From Chondrosia reniformis (Eukaryota > Porifera > Demospongiae > Chondrillida > Chondrillidae): a stretch of 64,000 nt of DNA. Under the pieces are notes generated by a model. It ran no database searches. It saw only the letters and a list, made by a program, of their open reading frames with translations, and was not told where the DNA came from. How positions within the stretch are numbered: the first letter of the stretch is position 1; every line of letters starts with the position of its first letter. Position numbers and translations under genes: made by a program. The DNA lies in assembly GCA_947172415.1 (NCBI GenBank), contig OX359195.1, forward strand, positions 4,439,501 to 4,503,500, read 5' to 3'. This document shows, piece by piece, positions 44,170-54,719 of this stretch.

Positions 44170-45030
44170 TTAAAATAGGGTTTCCAACCCCTTTTTAGAA
44201 CCATTACTTGATCTAGATTCATTTTACCCTACCTTGTTGGATCTTCAAGGCTTCCTTGAATCTCTTCTGTACCAGTTCTTCTACCTCTCCACCACTCTGC
44301 CTTGACTCCACTCAACAGTGTTTAGGCAGTGAAAAGCTAGGCCATTGTTCACATCCCCCATCCTGACAGCATGTTTGTGTTCTGTCATCCTGACTTTCAG
44401 GGTTCTTCCTGTTTCTCCCATATGTACTGCAGGCATCTAGAACAAGGGATCTGGTAGAGAACACCTTTTATATCCATAGTAGTAGGCTGCGGTTGTTTGG
44501 GCCTTGAGAGGATAGTCCTCAGTGATCTCTGCATTGTGAAGATGGTTTCAATATTTATCGTCTGGAGATTATTTCACTGAGGCCTTTCACATAGAGAATA
44601 AAATGTTTTTGCTTACCACTATCCCACTTCCCTGGTTCTGTTGTCTCTTTTTCATGTGTCTGGCAGAGACCTTCCTGGGATACCCATTGGCTTGGTGTAC
44701 CCCTTTCAGTTGCTCTTTTTCTGTCTAGAGGACATTGGTTCAGATCCACAGCTTTTCTCTGTTCTGTTTCTAAGGATATAGCAATGCCCTTTTCCACCTA
44801 GGATGGGGATGAGAAGAGAAGTGAAGGTGTTTTTCTGTGTGGGTGGGGTTCCTGTACATGGACATACTTGAACTTCCCTCATTCTTCTTTAATAGGCCAT
44901 CGAGAAACGGGATAGAACCATTGGCCTCTTCTTCCATTGTGAACTGGATGTTCTTGTGTCTCCCATTTAGTAAAGACAGAAACTCCTCCAGCTGATCCCT
45001 CCCCTGACTCCAGATGACAAAGGTGTTAAG
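44170..45030 (-). pseudogene. Penelope RT end and GIY-YIG domain
   Basis: The reverse-strand text FVIWSQGRDQLEEFLSLLNG, NIQFTMEEEANGSIPFLDGL corresponds to the F(V/I)IW..G...L..FL..LN...P.IxFTxExExxGxLPFLDxL block of the Penelope RT. The text continues to YYGYKRCSLPDPLF, AVHMGETGRTLKVRMTEHKH and AVRMGD NNGLAFHCLN. This is the GIY-YIG endonuclease with the catalytic R and the EHK helix. RRxFKEALxI-like text (VQKRFKEALKIQQG) closes it. Several stops interrupt the frame. Confidence 0.75.
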
Positions 45031-45089
45031 AAGTGCTTATTCTACTCTATTAGGCGGGTTTATTAACAGATCGTTGTTTGGGCAAGATT

Positions 45090-45850
45090 ACTCTTCTCCA
45101 GATACATGCTGCAAATTGATTTGTGTTAGCTTAACATATACTGTATAATAAGGAGCTTTACCAAGTGCTATATAGTTTAGCAAATTTGGCAAAATCTGTT
45201 GTAGGATATTTTACATGTTTTTCACTCACTTTTTCTATATGTAGTGCTACTCACTTTTCATTATCGGATACAGGCTTACTACATTCAAGGATTGTACAGA
45301 GGAAGCTAAATGTATGAAAAAGGTCAGTGCTAATGTATTAATATATGTACTAGTTATAGTCCATAGGGCAAGACTATCATACAAGGCCAAGGTAATGGGC
45401 TGTACAACCTGTAAGTAACTGTTCTTATATATATAAGTGCGATCATACCAATGTCCAGTCTGTAATTTGCATTCATTAGTACATTTTGTTGTGCCCATGC
45501 AATGCAGTACAGTGACTAAAATTTGCTATATTTAATATTTCAATTGATTGTAGCTATTTTAGGATTTTGTAACTTGCACTGTGTGATACTAGACTGTAGT
45601 TGTAGTATATAGTACAATCCAAATTTTATTTCAATTACACAGTGATATTTGATAAAACTCATTAATTTTCATTTCTCTCTAGAGTACTCTGGTAAAATGT
45701 TATGATTTATCAGAGATATAAACCTAAATACGTATATAGGTGAATATATACGCTTTAGGTCTATCTATAGGTGGCCATTTTAATTTACACAAAATAGGAG
45801 CCTATTAAAATTATGAAATAGGCCACTGCTTCAGGTTTCGAAACACACTA
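45090..45850. other. Unassigned, one copy of the terminal motif
   Basis: 45563-45600 carries TTTGTAACTTGCACTGTGTG and AGACTGTAGT, like the outer end of foldback F followed by its flank, but no arm follows. No gene is recognised. Confidence 0.35.
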
Positions 45851-46344
45851 CAGTGAAACCTCTCAATAATGGACAAGTTGGTGCAAAGGACTTGTCCACT
45901 ATTTGGAGGTTGTCCTTTACTGGGAGGTTTTCATGATAAAAGCTTTTTATCTGTATGCAGTGCTATCTGAAATGGGTTCAGCCGTAAGTATGTTACTTCG
46001 TTAGTACATTCAAGATTAGTCAATAGGACACTTTTACTTCGTTAACAGGTCAATCAATACTCGGTGAGAGGTGTCCTTCGTTACGTACGGAAATTGTTCA
46101 GTTTTATTTCACTGCAACCGTAGCTAGATAAGGCCATCTTTGTCCGTTAAAAGAATTTTTTTGTATTACAAAAAGTCCTTTGGAACGGACAGTGTGTCCA
46201 CTATCCAGAATTTGGAAGTTGTCCGCTATATTCAGGCGTTGCTAATGTACTAATCGTATACAAAAGTAAGTTGGTACATTGCATGCTGGCCATTATACGG
46301 AGACTGTCCACTATTGGGAGTGTCCGTTAATAGAGGTTTTACTG
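45851..46344. mobile_element. TA-flanked MITE (pogo/mariner type)
   Basis: It starts CAGTGAAACCTCTCAATAAT after TA and ends AATAGAGGTTTTACTG before TA. The terminal inverted match covers about 25 bases, and GGACAAGTTGG/TGTCC-type motifs are repeated inside. Length is 494 bp and it is non-coding. The first bases match those of the element at 4222, so the two are related. Confidence 0.75.
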
Positions 46345-46985
46345 TATAATCAACATCCTCTCCATCTAGACTAATAACTAAAACATCCATACCTATAAGT
46401 TAACCATGAAGTGTAGCCCTAGATAAGCAAATTCAGCTGGCTTCTGTAAGGTGTTAAATAGTCATTGGATGTGGCTAAAAAGTCCTATTCCCCTCATTAC
46501 TTAATTATACAGTAATTTTGACTGCAAAAAATGCTGCCAATGAATTCAGGAAAGTCTATTTTACATACCACATGATTTTATGTTCCATGTTTATTCATAA
46601 GACACATCTTCCAGTATAATTATGAAATACATTTCTTATAATCTATGGAATTTTATTCTTGAGGCTTGACCTCTATTTCTACAGAGACCTAAGTTAAGGA
46701 TCTGCAAGGTTTTAAGCTAAAATTTACTACAATCAGCATATTTTGTACTCATGATTAAAATTAGAACTCGTGGCTCTCTAGCCATAATTTCTATGAACTT
46801 GATTAATATACAAGTCCCCTATTGCAGCTCCTCTTGTACAATAATGGTGTATATCTGATACATTGCTTAAAAGATTCCTTAGATACAATGGGGCAAACTC
46901 TCCTAATTTAGATAGTAATAATTTCTGACTTAAAGTGAATAGTTTTTGACTTTGCTACAAAGTAAGGGTAGTCAATGTTAATTAG
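46345..46985. other. Unassigned, no gene seen
   Basis: No motif or repeat end was recognised. Confidence 0.35.
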
Positions 46986-47580
46986 CCACTGTTTTCTGAT
47001 AACAGAACTTCGTTCAAGCTGAAGCTAACTCTGTCAGCTGTCTTTCGAGAGGCAATGATGGTTGTGTCATCTGCAATAAAACTGTCTTGAAAGGTGAAGT
47101 TGTGGCTACAGGAAGATCCTTGATGTACATTGAAAAGAGGAGGGGAATAAGGACTGACCTTTGGATACCAGAGCCAATAGAGGCCTAAACTTTACTTCTA
47201 CAGCACTGATAGTATTTACACCAGATGAAGTGTTAAGAATCGATATAAGAGCAGAACAGGTAGAGGAAAGGTCGCAATATCAGCATGAGCAACGGAACTT
47301 GATAGTACAACTGAGTCAAGGGCAACTTTGTGATTTTTTGGCATGATCAATACAAAATTGAAATTCAGACTAGATACAGATGGAGACTACAGTGTAAGTG
47401 ATGGGATGACTTGGAAGACAAGGCTGTTTTATTTGCGGACTTTATTTGCTGACCACACGTTAGCAGGATTGACTTTTTGCAGCAGGTTCAGACATATAGA
47501 CTCTCTTAGTTGACCTTTGACATTTTTTCACTTAATTGAAAATTTGGTGTACCTTTCATAGTCAGTGTTTAACAGGGTCT
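46986..47580 (-). pseudogene. LINE RT fragment
   Basis: The reverse-strand text SVLIPLLFSMYIKDLPVATT (about 47100-47160) matches the GPLLFxxYINDLP block, and the following ADDTTI (about 47060-47080) is the catalytic box. The rest is degraded. It resembles the fragment at 35996-36500 in type. Confidence 0.6.
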
Positions 47581-47805
47581 GCAGACATTTCTGATACAGT
47601 AGATCAAGGCAATGATCTGTCAAGAGAGGGCACATATTCCTCATGCAACTAGTACGCTGCTTGCCGAACTATTCCCATGATGAGATTCGGGCTAATTTGA
47701 ATTCATGAGCCATTCAACAACCGTTTCCCGGACTCTCGTAATCCCCCTGGCCATGATCCACTCCCTGATCCCTGCCCTTTACCTTCTCTCAACTCGAGCC
47801 ATCCC

Positions 47806-48357
47806 GTGGTTAAGATAATCAAACGAATTCCCCTTGCCTCCTGCAATTTGTCAGCGAGGAAGTTAGCTTTAATCCTAAACATAGTTAGCAAGGATAATTT
47901 GCCTGCATTGTGGGACTGCCTCTTCCATTTCCCTGTTCGCTGCCTCCGTGTTCCAAAGTGGAACTGTCGCCGCAAGAGCCTGCCCTTTGTCACTAATCAG
48001 TTGATTGAAGAGGATAAGGATCCACACCCTGTCCAAGCCGCCCCTGAACAACCCTGCAAACGTTCCCAGCAACCAATGAAGCGTCTAACTGCTCAGATAT
48101 CTGCTAAACTTGCGGAAGGGGACTTCAAGGGTGCAGCCCGGTTGGTCACTGTAGAAGATTCAATTGCAGACCTTAATGAGAAGATTCTCGCGTCACTCCG
48201 AGACAAGCACTCAGCACGCCACCCCAATTCCACCTTTCCTGCAGTACCACCATATGTGTCTGCAATCGAAGTGTCCGAAAAGAGGTCGCTCGGGCCATCC
48301 TTTCCTTCCTGTGTGGCTCGGCAGGTGGCCCGGATGGGCTGCATCCCCAGCATCTAG
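47806..48357 (+). pseudogene. N-terminal region of the LINE-like protein
   Basis: A 183-codon frame. It reads KIIKRIPLASCNLSARKLAL, LPALWDCLFHFPVRCLRVPK, SAKLAEGDFKGAARLVTVED and LASLRDKHSARHPNSTFP. I recall these blocks (KxIPKxSRxxxAxKL, W.xLFxFxxxCLxxPxRG, KxxxGDxxGAxRLxxSxDxxA, L.xKHPxxP) from an invertebrate retroelement protein family where they sit just before the RT. In the next frame the RT begins with AGGPDGLHPQHL. No known activity is assigned to this N-terminal part. Confidence 0.6.
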
Positions 48358-48559
48358 AGGACATGACGGCTAAGGCCGCAGGGGGGGTGGCCTCAGCTTG
48401 CTGGAGGTACTAATGAGGTTTGTCAACATGGTGCTTGAGGGTAGGGTTGTACCCATTGTACATCTCTTTTTCTTTACACTTTGAAGTCATCACCATGCTT
48501 CTGTTCTCGAGAATCACAGAGCTTTCACCTACCTCCAAGATCCTTTTTAAGTGGATATG

Positions 48560-49330
48560 TGAACATTGACATCTCTGGGGACAACCGTGCTTCGAGCCAA
48601 GCATCTCTCCCCGTGGGGGTTGGTGGGCTCGGCATCAGGAACACAACCCTACTTGCACCTTCAGCCTTTTTGGCCTCAGCTGTGCAGCCAGCAGGAGTCA
48701 GGGGCATGGCTTCATGCCCTCCCAATGTCTTTGCTGGGCCTCAGAATGGACAATGATGTCATCGTTGTGGCCATTGGCCTACGTCTTGGAGTCCCTTTGT
48801 ACTGCCCTCACGCATGCCAACTCTGTGGGACGAGCGTAAACAGCTTGGGCACTCATAGCTTCCTTAGCAGTAAAAGCCTGGGCTACCACCCCGCCACCCT
48901 GCACATAGTGACATCATCCAAGGTCTTTAGCTTCAGCACAGATTGCTTCTCACCTGGAACTAGTGGCGATTTGTAGGGCAAACAGAAAGTGGCCGGATGG
49001 TGCTACCATCATGCCATGGCAAAGAGGGCGTATCCTTATCTGGGATGTGACCTGCCCAGATACCTTCGCACCATCCCATCAGCAGCTGGCTGTCAGAGAA
49101 GCAGGTTCTGTGGCAGGTCAAGCGGAAAGATAGAAGGCAGGGAAGTATGCAGAGCTATTTGCCACACACCACTTTGTTCCTGTTGCAGTCGAGACAACAG
49201 GAGTCTTTGGACCAGAAGTGCACTCATTCTTCTTGGAGCTTGGCCGGCACATCAGAGAGGAGTCAGGAGAGGCGTTGTCATTCCACTACCTACTCCAAAG
49301 GATTACAGTGACCATCCAGAGGAGAACACT
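48560..49330 (+). pseudogene. C-terminal region with RPD...WD...K-type nuclease-like block
   Basis: Across frame changes the text reads ACQLCGTSVNSLGTHSF (CxxC...H block), KWPDGATIMPWQRGRIL, WDVTCPDTFAPSHQQLAV, then KYAELFATHHFVPVAVETTG, VFGPEVHSFFLELGRHI and LLQRITVTIQR. The PD...WD..D...K arrangement resembles PD-(D/E)XK nucleases and would fit a restriction-like endonuclease of a non-LTR element. That function is my inference, while the family resemblance to 5660-6160 is direct. Stops and shifts make it non-functional. Confidence 0.5.
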
Positions 49331-49335
49331 GCAGT

Positions 49336-49977
49336 AGTGAAGGGCACATCCCCAGTTGGCAGTGACTTAACTGACATAGGTTTGGACCTATGTATTCACT
49401 TTCATTTATACATTATTTCAATATTTTATTAATAAGTTAATATTTTATCCACCTGTTGTAAATTTTAAATTGTTTGTTAATACTGTATTTTAATTTTGGG
49501 ATTTAGTATTCTCATCTATAGAATTAATTTATAAAATGCAAAATCCTGGATGATACGTTTTAATTCCTTTTCATTGTATTTCAAGCATCCCCAACTGTTA
49601 TAAAGTTTACTAATAAGTGAACATGACCAGTCAGTCTCTGCTTAGTAGTAACTGTTACCTTAATGATAAATCATACTGTTATTAGAGATTGAGCTGTCTT
49701 TACTTGAAAAAAGCTTGATCCCTTCAAAATTACTAGTTATCCAAATCCATACAGCTAAAGTTTGTCTTTTTCCATCTGTGACATCTCAGTGTAGCTTCAA
49801 AAAATGTTTGAGCTATTTCTAGAAATCATGCCTTATTCCAGGAAGGAATTCTCAATTTTGTCTTATGCCAACGTTTGACTTGGAGATTGTCATACAGTTA
49901 AATCTTCATCATATTGACTCACCAGGACATCCTGTGTGACCTATGTATTGAAGATGTCCCTTATTCAGATACTGTTC
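49336..49977. other. Unassigned AT-rich DNA
   Basis: A TACAGTTAAATCTTCATCAT stretch near 49892 resembles a mariner-type terminus without a partner. Nothing else was recognised. Confidence 0.3.
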
Positions 49978-52212
49978 CATTAACTAAAGCTTCCTTAACG
50001 CCGCCATTTGCAAAAACGATGTATTGACGTATAAATTAAGTGTTACAATAGTTGCGTATGAACTCGTTTATACATATATCGACATATAAAATAAGTGTTA
50101 TAACAGTTGCGTATGAACCTGTATATTATGTATACAGTGCAAGTTACAATATACTAAGGTAATCTAAATAATTTAAATAAATAATTAATTAATTAATTAA
50201 TATAAATAAATAATGTAATTAAATAATTCATATGGCTCCAAGAAAGGATCTAGAAACAAAATGGGCATATCATCATAAAGTATAGGGTATAAACTCGTTT
50301 TAAATTAAGGGATTTCTTATATAGGCCTCCGTTTGCTAGAAAACAGAGGACAAAGTCTGCATATAAAAGGCCATAGGACTATAGAAAACCTATGGAAAAT
50401 TTATATTCAAACAATGTGTTATAATAATAATAAATTTCAATTTGTCAGATAACTGTGAAACCAACATATATCATGGTACATGTGCATAGGAAACGTCTGG
50501 CAAAGTTTTACTTAATTAAAGTTGCAAAATAATCAAGATATAATGAAGAATGCAAGTTTACGATTGTGCAATCTGGTGATGTATTATGATGTTTCTCTAG
50601 TGCGTCACCAACACCTCTCGTATGTCGCTCCGTAAACATTTAGTGAATCTTGTGACGTTTCGAAAACGTCACCGCCTCGTTGCTAAAGAAGATCATCCCT
50701 TTTGTGAACGGCTATGACAAGTCGATGCTCTCCTACGAGAAGGACCTACGGAAAAAGCGAGTTGTAGCGAAGGTTAGATAAAGCGTATTTGTATACGTTC
50801 ATGTTAAGTTTAAGCCAGAATTGTTATTATATATTGATGTAAAGTAAATAAAATAAATTCGTTTAGACGATCCTAGTAAAATTTTGGTACTTTAAGCTCC
50901 GTCATCTCTTCTTTTGTTTTCTGTTAATATTTTTACTTATCTCTGTGTGTACGTACGTATGCAGGAGTGTAATTGGAAACGTAGGGTGGATTTGGATATA
51001 AAATCGTGCGTACGGTACATATAGTCAATCTCTCAGTATATTGCTAGCCCCAGCAAAAGTATACTTTTATATACAGGGCAATTTCAATAGATAATAATAT
51101 ATATACATATATATATAATTAATACAATCAAGTATACTACACAGTGCAAGTTACAAATTTATACACGGATGCAAGTGACTCCCAAGATAATCATACTGAG
51201 GTATATAATATAATACGAATGCAAATGACTCCCAAAATAATCACAATCAGGTATATTAAACGCTACAAGACTTTAGCCACACTGAAATTCTCAACTTCTG
51301 CATACAGAGTAGTAGTCTGTACAGATCATATAAGGTTAAACGCATGGCCTTCCAATTACCTTTTCACACCTTAGTATAGACTGAAGATGATGCATCTGGA
51401 TGCCATTGTCAGCAAAAATTCCAGTCTCATGCAGGGGTTCTCAGCAAATAATCACTGCAGATTTGACTTGCCTTGAGTGTGAGCTAGGAGTACCGTTGCT
51501 TACTTTCATGCATTCACATAAACAACAGGGTGAGAGACAATTTGGTAACTTGCACACAGGGTCATAAAGGCTGGGGCCTTTAATTTATTTCATGAACAAT
51601 GTCCCTTGTGTGCAAGTTACCAAATTGTCTCTCACCCTGTTGTTTATGTGAATGCTGCGGTGATTATTGGCTGAGAACCCCTGCATGAGACTGGAATTTT
51701 TGCTGATAATGGCATGCAGATGCCTCATCTTCAATCTATACTAAGGTGTGAAAAGGTAATTGGAAGGCCATGTGTTTAACCTTATATGATCTGTAGAGAC
51801 TACTACTCTGTACGCAGCAGTTGAGAATTTCAGTGTGGCTAAAGTCTTGTAGCGTTTAATATACCTGATTATGATTATTTTGGGAGTCATTTGCATTCGT
51901 ATTATATTATATACCTCAGTGTGATTATCTTGGTAGTCACTTGCATCCGTGTATAAATTTGTAACTTGCTTGTAACTGTGTAGTACTTGATTGTATTTAA
52001 GTATGCTTAATATAGCACTCCTTATTCCTACACATGGACAATTGCAAGTAAAAATATATTAATAGATATACTTGCATCTGTGTATAAATTTGTAACTTGC
52101 ATTGTGTAGTACTTGATTGTAATAATTATATATACATATATTAATATATATATATCTTTCTGTAACATGAAGCCGTACAACGTAATCGGCAAATGAAAAC
52201 AATATAAGGGAC
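49978..52212 (+). repeat. Composite repeat copy B: unit U, foldback F, tail T
   Basis: Same order and orientation as copy A. U runs 49978-51135 (lacking the first roughly 160 bases and the 158-bp duplication), the foldback 51138-51985, the tail 52125-52212. Between foldback and tail it has an extra partial repeat of the CTTGCATCTGTGTATAAATT end (52070-52120). Identity to copy A is high by eye. Confidence 0.8.
51138..51985. repeat. Foldback F in copy B, loop reversed
   Basis: The left arm is 51138-51561 and the right arm about 51601-51985. The right arm lacks about 50 bases that the left arm has (around 51650). The loop reads CATAAAGGCTGGGGCC then TTTCATGAACAATG. This is the reverse complement of the copy A loop, although the flanks U and T face the same way in both copies. 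Confidence 0.85.
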
Positions 52213-52233
52213 TGCCTATGTAAAAAGAAGGAA

Positions 52234-52650
52234 TACAAGTAAATAAAAACATTCAAAAAATGAAATGAGAAGTAGGGATGGCAGTCCCTGCAACAGTACC
52301 TATCACATCTAGAAAAAGCAATGAAACAAGACAATGATCATATAATATGGCTAACAATACACAAATGGAATATATACTACCTCAAATTTTAATGACTTAA
52401 CAAGACACATCACTTTCATGTTGGGCGCACTATCCCTACTTCAGCCATCATGGTGCGCCCAAACATGGAAGTGATGTGTCTTGTTAAGTCACTGAAATTT
52501 GAGGCAGTATATATTCCATTTGTGTATTGTTAGCCTTATTATATGATCATTGTCTTGTTTCATTGCTTTTTCTAGATGTGATAGGTACTGTTGCAGGGAC
52601 TGCCATCCCTACTTCTCATTTCATTTTTTAAATGTTTTATTTACTTAGTA
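52234..52650. repeat. Long-hairpin element G, copy 2
   Basis: The arms of about 190 bases pair from TACAAGTAAATAAAAACATT (left) to AATGTTTTATTTACTTAGTA (right). Inside, GGGATGGCAGTCCCTGCAAC pairs with its reverse near 52590. The centre has TTGGGCGCAC opposite GTGCGCCCAA. It sits only about 20 bases after composite repeat B. Copy 1 is at 40066. Confidence 0.85.
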
Positions 52651-52955
52651 TATAGATTCAAGTAGTATGAAATGCATATATATGAATGTATGATTTCCTT
52701 TTACTATGTGTAGGAAATTGAAATTGCCAAGGTAGATTTACAGAAAATGGGACTTACTGTTGGTTAGAAGTATAACTTATAAGAGTCATTTGATGCTATC
52801 TTTTTTGTATTGTTTAATGACTATTTTGATGTTAAGAAACTGGTTCATGCAAGCTTAGATTTGGATGTTGCCCTTTAGTCAACAAGTATTTGAAGTGTAA
52901 AAATCGTGATTGATTGATTGATTGAGAAATTTCTAGTTGTTAGTTATTAGACCAT
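52651..52955. other. Unassigned
   Basis: No motif recognised. A TGATTGATTGATTGA run lies at about 52908-52924. Confidence 0.35.
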
Positions 52956-53082
52956 AGATCTGTGGGCTACCAAAGATTCATAAAGCAAAACAGACCGGTC
53001 TTGTTATCAAGGTAAGCTGCATGTTAATTTCATCATTGAAGGTCAACTTATTGAAAATTCCAACCTTCAGACACAACTAACC

Positions 53083-53477
53083 CAGAGCTGCCAAGTTACA
53101 TTAGCGAGGATGCTGGAGATTCGACTGTACCCATATATTCAAAGGCGCTGGGATGACGGGCAGCAATATTTATCAATTTGTGACGTCAGCAAAAATGGAG
53201 GCTAGATCGTCGGAGCAGAACAAAAAGTTGCAGGAAGACCAGAGTGCGGCTACATTAGGATGAGCATACCTGCTCTGCTGTAACTCAGACTTTTATCTAA
53301 GGCTGTTAATGTTCATCTCAGGTGGTTCACATAAATATATTTAAATTTATTTAAATTTTGTACACCCATCCAGCTCTATTGAAGTTTGCTGGAGATTGAG
53401 CTTGGTGTGCGTGTGAGATGGAGGTGTAGCAGAAATGCGTGTAACACATGCCTAATGCGTGTGTCTTGGCAGGTCTG
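53083..53477. mobile_element. hAT-type MITE
   Basis: The ends are CAGAGCTGCCAAGTTAC and, reversed from the right, CAGACCTGCCAAGACAC. The flanks share CTAACC within an 8-base window (AACTAACC versus CTAACCAC), suggesting a decayed 8-bp duplication. Length is 395 bp and it is non-coding. Confidence 0.6.
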
Positions 53478-53790
53478 CTAACCACCTAACCGAATTGTTG
53501 ATTTACCAATACATGCTTCTGGGACAGATTTTATCAAGAGACAGAAGCTGCAAAGGACTCAAGTCATTGCCAACGCCTTGGAGAGCGATTACCAGATGAT
53601 TTAAACTGAACAGCTAAAACGTTGGCTAGCTAGTATTCCTAGGTGCATGTACGTAGGTCTGGAACAAAGGCAAAATGTCTTAACGATTATGAAACAACTG
53701 TTTAGCTACAATACAATGCATAAGTACGATTATAGAATAAGGATTCCTTCTAACTGCATTAACCTTAAATTTTGAATTGATCATCTGTCA

Positions 53791-53815
53791 CTGAAGAAGA
53801 CCCTTAGGGTCGAAA
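53791..53815 (+). ncRNA. Hammerhead-like core, Penelope 3' end
   Basis: CTGAAGA, A, then GACCC/GGGTC with a TTA loop, then GAAAC. Stem II is a perfect 5-bp stem here. The position expected to be U of the cleavage triplet reads A (GAC), so cleavage is doubtful. Confidence 0.45.
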
Positions 53816-53879
53816 CATCTGACAGCCAAGAAGAAACAACAAAACTGCGTCTTTAGACACTCTACAAGTTGAAAGATGA

Positions 53880-54490
53880 TCATTTAAAGATAAGTATGAT
53901 TGTCATTCTCATACACTTGCCCTTAAGGTAATAAACAGGCATTAATGAAACAGTAGATCCCAAAATTGCAGCCAAAGTACCAGATGATGGAATTTAAGGG
54001 AATTTGTGTCTTCTGCCTGCCTTTATAAGCCATTTATAAGCAGTTGCTGCAATCTTATGGTCAGAACTTTGTAAATTTTATATCATACTGAGCTTCGAAA
54101 GTTGTTCCTTTTTAAAGGTTATTTTGTATTGACTAAGGTTCCTTAGGACTCGTTGTTGGCCGTTGTACAAAGGTTTAGAGTTATCTACTTCTTGAAGGTA
54201 GCTTATGTATTAGTTATATATAAAAAATTAGTTGGGGTTAAGTGATTTATCCGCTGTACAGACTGTGGCCACTTTTTAGAGGGTTCATTGTTAGAACTTT
54301 TACTGTAGATAGCCAAGAGCATTGGCTTGTTGCTTCTGCAGATATCATAAGTACCGTGAGTAGTAAGAAATGTGTCTTTGAAATTAAATGTCCATATGCA
54401 GCTAGGAACTGTTGAAGAAGCAATTGGTGAACAGTTTTTGCTTATCAAGGGCATGCTGAGAACAAAAACATATTGAAATCTACCCACAAG
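53880..54490. other. Unassigned
   Basis: No gene recognised. A 16-base near-repeat (TTTATAAGCCATTTATAAGC) lies near 54021-54040. Confidence 0.3.
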
Positions 54491-54499
54491 AACTACTAC

Positions 54500-54660
54500 C
54501 AGACTCAGATGCAGCTTTGTTTGCAAGGCTTTTGTGGACTCTACAAGACCTCTACTTGCCATATTCCCTGTTGCTAAGAATAGGCTGATGATCCTTCTCA
54601 CATTCCTTTCACTGACGTGCAATGTTTATATGCAACTTGTTCTCGTGGTAGCCTCCTTGT
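54500..54660 (-). pseudogene. Transposase helix-turn-helix fragment
   Basis: The reverse-strand text LHVSERNVRRIISLFLATGN (54563-54622) is a helix-turn-helix of the kind that begins DDE_3/IS630-type transposases (LxVSxxTVxRxxxLFxxTG). It is on the opposite strand to the catalytic part that follows at 54720. Nothing recognisable follows it on its own strand. Confidence 0.5.
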
Positions 54661-54719
54661 ACGTAAATGTGATGCCAACCAATGTACCACTAAAGGTCTT
54701 TGGAAAAGGCAACAGGCAT

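Larger units (their letters stand above)
43985..45080 (-). mobile_element. Second Penelope-like element
   Basis: Reverse-strand order is RT end (44850-45030), GIY-YIG (about 44200-44520), then a 3' segment (43985-44165) containing a hammerhead-like core. The 3' segment matches the one at 8270-8440. It is 5'-truncated inside the RT. This canonical order (RT then GIY-YIG) contrasts with the permuted element at 56020. Confidence 0.7.
47700..49335 (+). mobile_element. LINE-like element with nuclease-like C-terminus, internally deleted
   Basis: Forward strand. The N-terminal part is 47806-48357 with the start of RT in a shifted frame (CGSAGGPDGLHPQHLEDM, about 48310-48365). The RT core is mostly missing. 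The C-terminal part is LPVGVGGLGIRNTTLLAPSA (48615-48670), then a zinc-finger-like block and the nuclease-like block (48960-49320). The same protein family is represented at 5660-6160 on the other strand. About four frame changes are visible. Confidence 0.6.
52956..53860 (+). mobile_element. Penelope-like remnant with hammerhead-like end
   Basis: Near 52965 the forward text reads GLPKIHKAKQTG, the YGLPKIHKP block that opens the Penelope RT. The rest of the coding part is lost or unrecognisable, and a hAT-type MITE (53083-53477) has inserted. The 3' end CACTGAAGAAGACCC through AAGAAACAACAAAACTGC matches the 3' ends at 8370 and 44030. The linkage of the two ends into one element is inferred. 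Confidence 0.45.
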
